A DNA stretch of 64,000 bases. Source: Triglochin maritima. Taxonomy: Eukaryota; Streptophyta; Magnoliopsida; Alismatales; Juncaginaceae. The stretch lies in assembly GCA_963682175.1 (NCBI GenBank), contig OY821772.1, forward strand, positions 55,202,925 to 55,266,924, written 5' to 3'. Positions 51,494 to 61,918 of the stretch are shown here, in pieces. Under the pieces are notes generated by a model that ran no database searches, had not been told where the DNA came from, and saw nothing but the letters and a program-made list of their open reading frames with translations. The stretch's first letter is position 1; the number at the start of each line of letters is the position of its first letter. The translations under genes were made by a program, and so were the position numbers.

Positions 51494-54400
51494 TTATTGT
51501 TGATCGCACATCCCAGAGTCTTCGAGTAAGAAATTGGCCAAATCGCCTCTAAAACGGTGAAGAACCTTGCTCTGCTTCGGCTTCGTCGGATCAGCATTCT
51601 CCATCAAACGCTTGATCCAGTACAAAACGTATGGCCCGCAGTCGTTACTCCCCGCTAGCTGTCGTTGGCTACCCTTCCTGTCAACTCTCAGTGGCCAGTC
51701 GACCGCCAAAAACCCTCGCCAGAATCCCGCTATCTTAGACGCGGTGCATTCATGAGTTCCGACTAAACGGTTAGGATTTTCACCTCTTTTAAGCGTGCGG
51801 GAGATGCTGTTGTACTGAATGAACTCTGATCGAGGTCCGTGGGCAACGAACAGAGTCCAGTGGCCGGACAAACAGCATGGCTGTGCGATGACGACTTCCT
51901 CCACATTAAGTCCTTCAATTTTTGGGAGTAAATAATCTTTCTTTATATCTTCTCCCTGTCCCTGCACAATCATTTCCGATTCGAAGGATGATAAGCAGAC
52001 CACCTTTTGTTGCCCTCCTCTTCTGACGAGTACCTCAATTAGGCCGTCAAGAGTTTCGTTGGTGATTTCTGTGCCTCGCGAAATTATTTCCTTGAGATCA
52101 CCCCTGCTGATAATGCTGAGAACCCCCCTCCAGATAATATCTTTTGCTTCTCGCTCGGGAGCCGTTGCATTCAATAAACGATGTACCTCATCATTGGTCA
52201 GCGTTCTCAAGGCGGTCTCATCCACATCTGGCCTCGTGGACGAAACATGGGCGGCCAGTGAATCTTTCGCTGTTTCTTCACTGGCTTCTTCGGGCCCTTT
52301 TGTTTTTGTGGTGGCTTCTTCGGCCTCCTTTATTTCTTCTTGTTTTTCTGCGGCAATCTTCTGTGCCTCATCTTGGCCAGATTTGCTTTGCGCTTCGTCT
52401 ATGTGTTCTGTGCGCAAGCGTGGTTTAATGGTCCGCATTTTTTGAGGGTGCAAAAGCGGAAGCGCAACCCCAGCCTTCCTCTTTCTTTCCTCCTGTCTCC
52501 TCATAACTTCCTCCTTCCTTTCTTCCTCCTTCCTCTTCTCTCCCTCTTCCTCCCTCTGCTTTTTTCTCTCTTCCTCCTTCCTCTTCTCTCCCTCTTCCTC
52601 CTTCCTCTTCTTCCTGTCTTCCTCCTCCCTCTTCTTCCTCTCTTCCTCCCTCCGCCTTTTTCTCTCTTCCTCCTTCCTCTTATTCTTCTCATCCTCCTCC
52701 TCCCTCCTCTTTTTTCTCTCTTCCTCCTTCCTCTTCCTCCTCTCTTCCTCCTCCCTCTTATTCCTCTCATCCTCCTCCCTCCTCTTCTTCTCATCCTCCT
52801 CCTCCCTCTTCTTCCTCTCTTCCTCCTCCCTCTTATGCTTCTCATCCTCCTCCCTCTTCTTCTTCTCATCCTCCTCCCTCTTCTTCTTCTCATCCTCCTC
52901 CCTCTTATTCCTCTCATTCTCCTCCCTCTTCTTCTTCTCTTCCTCCCTCTTCTCCCTCTCTTCCTCGTTCCTCTTTTTTCTCTCTTCCTCCTCCCTCCTC
53001 ATCCTCCTCTTCTTCTCATCCTCCTCCCTCATCTTCCTCGCATCCTCCTCCCTCTTATTCCTCTCATCCTCCTCCCTTCTCTTCTTCTCATCCTCCTCCC
53101 TCTTATTCCTCTCATCCTCCTCCCTCATCTTCTTCTCATCATCCTCCCTCTTCTTCTTCTCTTGCTCCTCCCTCTTCTTCCTTTCTTCCTCCTCTCTCTT
53201 CTCCCTCTCTTTCTCCTCTCTCTTCTCCCTCTCTTCCTCCTCTCTCTTCTCCCTCTCCTCCGCCTCCCTCTTACTTCTCTCTTCCTCCTCCCTCTTTTCC
53301 CTCTCCTCCGCCTCCCTCTTATTTCTCTCTTCCTCCTCCCTCTCTTCCCTCTCCTCCGCCTCCCTCTTATTTCTCTCTTCCTCCTCCCTCTTTTCCCTCT
53401 CTTCCTCCTCCTCACGGACTCTCAGCTCACGACACTCTTCTTGAGAGATCCGGAGTTCTTCCTCCAGGTTGTTAATTTTAACGGTCGCCTCCCTAAGTGC
53501 TGCTTCGGCTCGCAGCCATTTCGACTTCACCTCACTAAGTTCCAACTCTTGTAGCAGTGGGTCACATGGAATGCTGCATTCACTGAGTTGTATCCTTGGT
53601 AGAGTGGATGTTGAAGGTGTTTCCTTCGAGGCGACCGTTGCTTCTGCAGGAGTTGAAGGTGTTTCCTTCGCTGCGGGAGTTGCTGTTGCAGGAGGAAATT
53701 GATCCTCTGACAACAGTGAATGCTCCCGTGCACTGAGTTTTGGGGTGCCCTTCAACTCAAATTGGCCCGAGTATATCCGGGACAAGTTGATGCCTCGATC
53801 TTCCCATTTTCTAAGGATTTGGCGTCTGCTAAACATTTCGGTCCAACACTTGAACCGTGGAAATGCTGACCGGGGATCCCCCAATTTGAACTTCTCGCAA
53901 AGCCACACCTGAAAACAGGAATGAGTTAAAAAACAGAAACATAACTTCCCCAGAAAGACCAAACACTAATTCCGGACAGACACAACTCTTATTCCGGACA
54001 GACACAACTCTTATTCCGGACAGACGCAGACGTATTCCGGACATACAAATTACTTATTCCGGACAGACACAAGACGTATTCCGGACAGACAAGACAATCA
54101 TTCCGGACACATACAGGACTATTCCGGACTGGCAACACACTTATTCCGGACAGGCAACACACTTATTCCGGACAGAGACAACACTCATTCCGGACAACCT
54201 CAAGACACTTATTCCGGACAGAGACAACACTATTGAGGACAGACACAAAACTTATCCCGGACAGACACAAGACTTATTCCGGACAGAGACAACACTATTC
54301 AGGACAGACACAAGACTTATCCCGGACAGACACAAGACGTATTCCGGACAGACAAGACAATCATTCCGGACACATACAGGACTATTCCGGACAGGCAACA

Positions 54401-55503
54401 CACTTATTCCGGACATAAACCAACACTACTCCGGACTGACACAACACTCATTCCGGACAACCACAAGAGACTTATTCCGGACAACCTCAAGACACTTATT
54501 CCCGACAGAGACAACACTATTCCGGACAGGCAAGACAATCATTCCGGACACATACAGGACTATTCCGGACAGGCAAGACAATCATTCCGGACACATACAG
54601 GACTATTCCGGACAGGCAAGACAATCATTCCGGACACATACAGGACTATTCCGGACAGGCAACACACTTATTCCGGACATAAACCAACACTACTCCGGAC
54701 TGACACAACACTCATTCCGGACCAAGATGCTTACTTGTAATACGGCAACGCAACCAGACACGTAGCCCTGCTTCATAGAGAAGTTCGCTGACGATCTCCT
54801 CCTCGAGAGGTCCCGTTGGGCTTCCTCCAGGCCTTCAACCAAGAAAGTGTGAACCGCATTTGCCCACACATATCTCTTGAGGCGCTTGAGGTTCTTAAGG
54901 TGTTTCGTGTACCACGCTTTAGTTCGCAGTGATCCATCGAAGAACAAAAAATGATTGAAAATCATAGAAATAAGGAGTCGGACGTGCTCCTCCTCCTCGC
55001 CCATCTTGCTCGTGGCGGTAAGATGACCCAGTAGCTGGGTGTTGTCGAGGTTAACCCCGTCACGTTTCTCTACGTACATGGCATCCATATCCACTCTCTG
55101 CCCATGTACTCTTAGTCCAAGTAGAAGGGCGACGTCTTCTACCGTAAATGGGACCACCCCAGTGGCTATTCTCAGACCGACTTCATTGGCGTCGAAGTGT
55201 TCGACGAACCAACCCAGTATCTCGTTGTCAGTTGTGACGTGAGGAAAGCTGAGGAAGTGACCGAAAGGCGTCCGTTGGAAGACATTTTTCTCCTCCTCCT
55301 TCATCCGGTCGAACTGCTTGTGAAGGGCCGCGAAACCGCACTTGGTTTCGCGGAAGTAGTACGTGCTTCCCTTAAACCACACAAAAAAATTGTTAGAGGC
55401 CAATAATGAACCTTAAAATGAACCAGAAAGAACATGGTTGACAAAACACCTGCGCAGCTACAATTTCAGGAGCAATGGAGGTTTCAGGTAGAGAAGGATC
55501 CAT
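51494..55503 (-). CDS. M4 PMD/DUF1985-like + coiled coil + Ulp1 protease protein
   Basis: Minus-strand exons 55503-55450, 55370-54735 and 53908-51494 give a 1034-aa frame without stops. Residues 19-260 resemble the PMD/DUF1985-type region of MULE-borne proteins (RTPFGHFLSF, ATGVVPFTVEDVALLLGLRV). About residues 395-700 are almost pure Glu/Arg/Lys (EEERKKREE-type repeats), a long charged coiled coil or single helix. The C-terminus is an Ulp1 (C48) cysteine protease fold: GHWTLFV with the catalytic His (about 913), QLAGSNDCGPYVLYW with Gln and Cys (about 987). Where the family usually has YDS the sequence is QYNSI, so the catalytic Asp appears to be Asn. Ulp1 proteases remove SUMO. Similar proteins ride in plant Ulp1-bearing MULEs. 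Array D fills intron 2. No tail-to-tail overlap with the transposase: 1.38 kb separates the stops. A role in de-silencing or SUMO control is inference. Confidence 0.85.
53965..54725. repeat. ATTCCGGACA array D, inside intron 2 of the Ulp1 gene
   Basis: About forty CCGGACA words (plus strand), i.e. TGTCCGG on the sense strand of the gene. Near 54527-54660 a 43-bp unit (two sites) is repeated several times. The array fills nearly all of the 826-bp intron 53909-54734. Confidence 0.9.
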
Positions 55504-55838
55504 TTTCGCCTTGTCTTGGTTTTCGGAACTGGAATGGAAAGGTTTTGGAGCAATGAAGGTTTTGGATGAGCGTATGGAAAGGAACTCCGGGTGAAATGGG
55601 GAAAGTTACTCGAATGCTGTACCGCAGCTAATGATGTACGTGAAGTCGAACCGTCTAATCGTGATTTAGGGAAATGAACCGTCGCACGGAAATGAACCGT
55701 CGCACCCAACAATTCGTAATTTACATTTCCCCACGCAGAAGTTTTGGCTGACTGGACGCTGAACTGGCAGCTGACGTGTTATTCCACGTAGGACGCGTCA
55801 CGGACGCTCGCGTCCGTATATAACTACTCATAGAGAAC

Positions 55839-56651
55839 AGGGCACTCGTTTCCCACTGTAACAAGTAAAAGACAACCAGAAAAACAGTGTCTCTGCTGTT
55901 CGGTTAGAAAATCATATTTAAGTGCAAAACATTCAATCAATTTGTTTGAGAGATCCTTAGTATTGTGATAACCAAAAGTAAATAAACGAATCTTGACTGT
56001 TTCATTCACATATTCAGGATATTTGGAATATAAAATGCAATGAAATAGAGTACATAAAATTTCCAAAAAAATATCTCCAGAGTCAAGAGGAACATAACAT
56101 CACTCTAAGCTAACCAGAACTCCCCAGTTCCGCTCAAATTATTTTCAAAACCAATTTAAAGTGAGTGCGAGACAGAATGTGGTTCGTGTCATTCAAACGC
56201 AGTGGCTCATCAATTTCATGGAAAACTGACATAAAATAATGCTCATCCCATCAGAAAAACATGAGGAAGGGAAACAAACCAAAGTTTGGATATGATTTAA
56301 AACCTCCACTTCTCCGTGCTGCATGCAAGCGTCCAAACTAATCCTACCCAAATCCAGGAAAAGCATACATATTTGTATATACACACACACCAAGCAACCA
56401 CATTACCGATTTAAAAACACAGAACCCAAAGTGTTACTTCCAACACCAGCAAAAACCCTCTAAAACTAAAACCCCTTCTAGTTCTACGGTTCTACCCCTC
56501 TCCTCCACAAACAAAGAAGAAAGCAGAAAGACAAACGTTTATTTTTTTCGAGGCAAACACCACAAAAAAGAAAAGCCCAACGCAGATAAGAGTCGAGGGT
56601 GGTGGTAGAAATTAGAGAGAGGTGAGGAGGTTGGGATTTGGGGCAAGGTTG
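55839..56651. other. Receptor kinase upstream region
   Basis: About 0.8 kb between the M4 TSD and the kinase ATG, presumably its promoter and 5' UTR. It shows an ACACAC tract near 56383 and no gene. No single promoter element could be assigned with confidence. Confidence 0.45.
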
Positions 56652-59600
56652 ATGATGCCGAGGTCGAGGCGCCACTTCCACTTCCACCACCTCCTCCTCC
56701 TTCACAACTCTTTTCCCTGTCTCTTTCTCCACACTATCCTTTTCCTCCTCCTATCAATCCTATCACGGTCAATCACTACATCCGTTGCTGCAAATACCGA
56801 AGCAACTGCTTTGCTTAAGTGGGTTGCAACGAGCAACATTAGCGATAATAATCAACACTTCTCCAACTGGAATCCGACGGACCCAACCCCATGCAAATGG
56901 GAACACGTAACCTGCAACAAAGAAGGAGTGATAACGGAAATCAGCATTGAGTCGGTCCAAATCGGGATCAATCTCCCACCATGGCTCCCCACTTCCCTCC
57001 CTTCCCTAACCAAACTTACAATCTCCCAATCCAATCTCACCGGCTCAATCCCCACCACCATCTCCACTCTTACTTCTCTTACCATCCTCGACCTCAGCTC
57101 CAACTCCCTCACCGGTCCGATCCCCTCCGATCTCCCTCTCTCCCTCCGCCAACTCCATCTCTTCGACAACCAACTCTCCGGCCAACTACCGCTCTCTCTT
57201 GCCAATCTCTCTTCTCTCGAAATCATCCGACTCGGCGGAAACAAAGACCTTGCCGGGACAATCCCAACTGAGATCGGGAATTGCGGTAATCTCACCATCC
57301 TCGGCCTCGCCGACACGAAGATCTCCGGTTCGATCCCCGCCTCGGTTGGTGTGCTTACTAAGCTACAAACCATCTCCATCTACACCGCAATGATCTCCGG
57401 CGAGATTCCGCCGGAAATCGGGAACTGCTCCGACCTTGTTAACGTCTTTCTTTACGAGAACTCCCTCTCCGGCTCCCTCCCGAGAGAGCTCGGAAAGCTG
57501 AAGAAACTCGAGAAGCTTCTACTTTGGCAGAACGAACTCGTCGGGGCGATTCCGGAGGAAATCGGGAACTGCACGGGTCTCACCATGATCGACCTCTCCA
57601 TCAACTCCATATCGGGTATCATTCCTGATTCCTTCGGGCAGCTCGTGCTGTTGGAAGAGCTCATGCTTAGTGACAACAACGTTTCCGGTTCGATACCGGC
57701 GACGATGTTGTCGAATCTCACGGGACTGTCCCAGCTCCAGCTCGACAACAATCAGATCTCCGGTCTCATTCCGCCGGAGATCGGGTTGCTGAAGAACCTG
57801 GTGGTGTTCCTCGCGTGGCAGAATCAATTGGAAGGGAGCATTCCAGCGACGTTGGGTTTGTGTTCTCAACTCCAAAATTTAGATTTGTCGCATAACCATC
57901 TAACCGGGAGCATTCCACCGGGGATTTTCTTGCTGGACAACTTGACTAAACTTCTGCTTCTCAACAATGACATCTCTGGCACCATTCCACCGGAGATCGG
58001 GCAATGCCGGTCTCTCGTCCGTCTTCGACTCGGGCGTAACAGCATCAATGGCGAGATCCCGAGTGAGATTGGTTCCCTTGAGAATCTCAACTTCCTCGAC
58101 TTGGCGAGCAATCGGCTTATCGGAAAATTACCGGTGGAAATCGGAAACTGCTCGCGGCTGCAGTTGTTGGATGTGAGTAACAACTCTCTAACCGGCGATC
58201 TTCCGGTTTCCTTGGCGTCCATTGTGGGAATGCAGAACCTCGATGGGTCCAACAACAAGTTAAGCGGATCCATACCGGAGGAATTCGGGAAACTTGTTTC
58301 GTTGAACAAGCTTATGCTCGCCAGAAACGAACTATCTGGTCCAATTCCGACTTCGATTGGACAATGCTACAGCCTTCAGTTGCTCGATGTAAGCAGCAAT
58401 TCTCTTTCCGGTGGGATCCCGACGGAGATTTGCAAGATCGAAGGGTTGGACATCGCTCTCAACATGAGCCGGAACGATCTTAGCGGTTCAATCCCAGATA
58501 AGATATCTTTGTTAAATAAGCTCTCGGTTCTCGATTTGTCCTACAACAAACTCGATGGAAACCTCACACCTCTTGCAAAGCTCGAAAACCTCGTCACTCT
58601 CAATGTCTCCTACAACAATTTCACTGGCCTTCTGCCTGACACTAAGCTTTTCCGGCAACTGTCCACCTCTGACCTTGCTGGGAACAAAGGTCTCTGCACT
58701 TCACAAGGTGATCTCTGTTTTGTCAACGTCGATGGCGATGCACGCCCAGCAGCAGCAGCAGCAGAGGAGACACGTCGACTCAACCGCCTTAAACTTGCAA
58801 TCGTGCTTCTGATCACCGTAACCGTGGCAATGGTCTTAGGTTTACTAGGGCTGATTAGAGTGAGAAGGGCTGGTGGCAAGAAAGGCACTTGCGGTGGCGA
58901 TTCCGATATCGGTGGGGACCTATCGTGGCCATGGCAATTCACACCGTTCCAGAAGTTGAATTTCTCGGTGGAGCAAGTGGTAAAAAGCCTCGTCGATGCA
59001 AATGTTATCGGGAAAGGTTGCTCCGGTGTGGTATACCGTGTTGAGATGGACAACGGAGAGGCTATTGCTGTGAAGAAGTTGTGGCCAAGCACCGCCGCTG
59101 CCGTTGGGAACAAGGAGAGTGGTGTAAGAGATTCCTTTTCCGCAGAGGTGAGAACTTTGGGATCAATTCGCCACAAGAATATTGTGAGATTTCTCGGGTG
59201 TTGTTGGAATAAGAACACACGCTTGCTTATGTACGATTACATGGCCAATGGTAGCCTTGGGTCGTTGCTGCACGAGAGTAATACAGGGTTGGCTTTGCAG
59301 TGGAACTTGAGGTACCACATTATACTCGGGGCAGCACAGGGACTAGCTTACCTTCACCACGATTGTGTTCCACCTATTGTACATAGAGATATTAAAGCAA
59401 ATAACATTCTTATTGGACTACATTTCGAAGCTTATATTGCTGATTTTGGTCTCGCAAAGCTTGTTGAGGATGGAGATTTTGGTCGATCTTCTAACACCGT
59501 TGCCGGTTCCTATGGGTACATTGCTCCAGGTTAGTTCAAATTTTGTACATCGAATTCACTAGTAGTCTTTCACTCTTTTCTTTTTAGATTATGGAGTAAT

Positions 59601-60140
59601 AAATAGTATCAAATCGTTTTCGAATGGGTAGAATATGGCTACATGATGAAGATCACCGAGAAGAGCGATGTCTACAGCTATGGAGTGGTGATGTTGGAGG
59701 TTTTGACAGGAAAACAACCCATCGACCCAACAATACCGGATGGGATGCCATTGGTAGACTGGGTAAGGTGGAGGAAAGGAAGCTCAGAAGTGCTTGACCC
59801 ATGCCTTCGTGCCCATCCCGAAGCAGAAATTGAGGAGATATTGCAAACACTTGGGATAGCTCTTTTATGTGTTAATTCGTTGCCAGAAGAACGACCAACA
59901 ATGAAAGATGTTGCCGCGATGCTCAAGGAGATAAGACACGAAAGGGCGGAGTATGCTAAGGTTGACGTTCTCATTAAAGGATCTCCAAAGAGCTCGCAGG
60001 AAGCCGCAAGTGTGCTCGCCACCTCTAGTTGTACGCTAGTCTCAAAGAACCAAAGCAGCAACTGTAGCGGTAATTTTGGTAACTCTACAAACCTTGTGGT
60101 TTCTACTTCCTCCTCCAAGGCTAAGTCATCTTCCGAGTGA
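56652..60140 (+). CDS. LRR receptor-like kinase of the RGI/RGFR type
   Basis: Plasma-membrane LRR-XI receptor kinase, closest in my recall to Arabidopsis RGF1 INSENSITIVE/RGFR proteins, which bind root meristem growth factor peptides. Exons 56652-59529 and 59632-60140 give 1128 aa; the intron splits the codon of the Glu in APEYGY. Seen: signal peptide (about 1-47), LRR N-cap with CKWEHVTC, about 22-24 LRRs (LxxLxLxxNxLSGxIPxxI), a paired C-terminal cap, transmembrane helix near 714-738, then a Ser/Thr kinase with GKGCSGVVY, IAVKKLW, HRDIKANN and IADFGLA, all catalytic residues present (RD kinase). VRDSFSAEVRTLGSIRHKN and FLGCCWNKNTRLLMYDYM are strongly RGI-like. The tail is Ser/Asn-rich. ATG 56652 is the first in frame and gives the signal peptide. 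M4 sits 0.8 kb upstream. The ligand is inferred from family only. Confidence 0.92.
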
Positions 60141-61918
60141 TTGATGTTTAGTTGTTTAAGTATGTTTTCCAGCTATGCGTATGTACAAAAGAAAGTTGTT
60201 TTGTATTCGTTTTGTTGTAATTTAGTTTGGGAAATTTGAGGCTCTACGTTTAAAGTGACTCAATAATCATAAAAAAAATTCTTACATTGATATCATTGTA
60301 AAATTATACTTATGTTTTCTGTTCTATCCAAAATATCATTCGTATGGTTCTTGATGGTGCTTGATTTCACTCGATTGAGCATACTATCGAGCAGTAATAA
60401 ATATTCCAGTAGACAACAACAACAAACCATAATTATCGAGTTCATATTGAGCCTCTATCGAACCCATCGAACAATAATAGATATTCTAGCAAACAACAAC
60501 AAACCAAAACTATGGAGTACATGATTGGTAGCATATCATACATTGTATTCATGTTATATATTATTTATTTTACCTTAATTGTGTGTTACTCGAGTGTTTG
60601 TTTAAAGTGTTTCGGGTTTTAAGCAATAAAAATGAAAAATGAAAAGAAAATGACATAAATGTTACAAAAAAGACTGATTTGGAAGTATTTTGTACATGTT
60701 TGTAATGTTTAAGGGTTGTACTGAAAATTAGGAGAGACCAAAGTGAAAACCCGGAAGAACCTAAGTGTAAAGAAAAAAATGTTAGGTACAAAATACCATA
60801 ATGTCATGAGCCTGATAAGTAATTCAACAATTAAAATCAAACGGGTTTGAACCAACGATTATGGGTGCACCCCAAATGTTAAAATTGTACATTTAAGCTA
60901 TTGGTGAAATTAAAGGTTGATTCGACTCAAATGATCTGCTACTGGCGGATCTGGTTGGTCGGTTCGACCCTAAATTTCTCTGGTGGGTCGGGTTGTCCAG
61001 TCAGAGCAATGCGCAACATCCAGATCTGATTTACAGCTGTTGGATTGCTCCCAGATCGATCTACACATCTCTTCCTTTTATAAATAGCAATGTTTCTCCT
61101 ACTTTTCTTCTTCCTCTCAACTTCCACCATTAGAATAACTTAAGTTTTACCCATTTGGGATGCAAGAATAAAGAGGTGGTTGGAATTTGTAAACTAGTAC
61201 TTTCTTAAATCTAATGATAGAATCTTTTTCCTCTTGTCTATAACTTTCTTTCTATCTACTTAGTTTTGTGTTTTGTTGGCTAGTTTAGTAGTTAGTGATT
61301 CTTACCATGTGTTGTCTTGATTTCTTGTTTTCCATGCTTGTAGTGATGAGTAGAGAGTAGATCCAGCCCATTTGGGGTGAATGTGATGTAGATTATGTGA
61401 TGTGTTGGTGATCGTTCTTCTTATTTGTGTCATTTCATGCATTTAATGTAGATCTATGCATACAACTTGCTTAAACTTGTATAAGATGAGAAAATGGTCA
61501 TGTTGGGTGCTTCTCTTATGCTACATTAAGAGTTCATGTTGTTACTTATAATGGTTTATCTTGTTACGGAAATTAGTTTGTCATGTATAAATGCTTGATT
61601 AGTAGAGAATGGATGAATGTATTGAGTTGTATGAAGGGGTTAATTGATGCTCTAATGGTCACACTAGGTACTTAGTGCATTCTTGAGACGTTGTTAATAT
61701 TAAGTAGACTTTACACTAGCTTTTAGTTGATATCACATACTTTACACACTTGTACTTAATGAAATGAAGACTTTCTCTCTCACACACACCTACACACCCA
61801 CACACCCACACTCCATGGGGGTTTAGTTATAATTGTCATTATTCATAGTCTAGTTTAGTTAGTGTAGTTTAATCATCTCATTCTCCTCTTCTACCCACTC
61901 GAATATGGTTGTCACGAT
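60141..61918. other. Intergenic region downstream of the receptor kinase
   Basis: The 3' UTR lies at the start, then 1.7 kb of AT-rich DNA with no recognisable gene. A TATAAATA word occurs at 61078 with no supported gene after it. A CA/CCCACA-rich microsatellite lies at about 61770-61815. Confidence 0.4.

Larger units (their letters stand above)
46568..55829. mobile_element. M4: apparently intact MULE with TGTCCGG arrays
   Basis: A 9.26-kb Mutator-like element with a perfect 9-bp TSD ATAGAGAAC (46559-46567 and 55830-55838). The ends form a degenerate inverted repeat that includes GCGTCACGGACGC and an inner CCAGTCAGC (reverse complement GCTGACTGG at the right). It holds two convergent spliced genes with uninterrupted frames: transposase (+, 47394-50113) and a PMD/DUF1985-like plus Ulp1 protein (-, 55503-51494). 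Non-coding parts are filled by four TGTCCGG arrays. Intact frames and the perfect TSD suggest recent insertion and possible mobility. It ends 822 bp upstream of the receptor kinase start codon. Confidence 0.92.

Noticed and set aside
52340..53554. 404-codon Leu/Pro-rich ORF on the plus strand
   Set aside because: It is the exact antisense shadow of the Glu/Arg/Lys-rich coding tract of the Ulp1 gene, with no domain of its own.
43265..54725. Arrays looked at as possible CRISPR or centromeric satellite
   Set aside because: Host is a plant, repeats have no unique spacers of constant size, and the arrays are confined to two transposons inside gene-bearing DNA.
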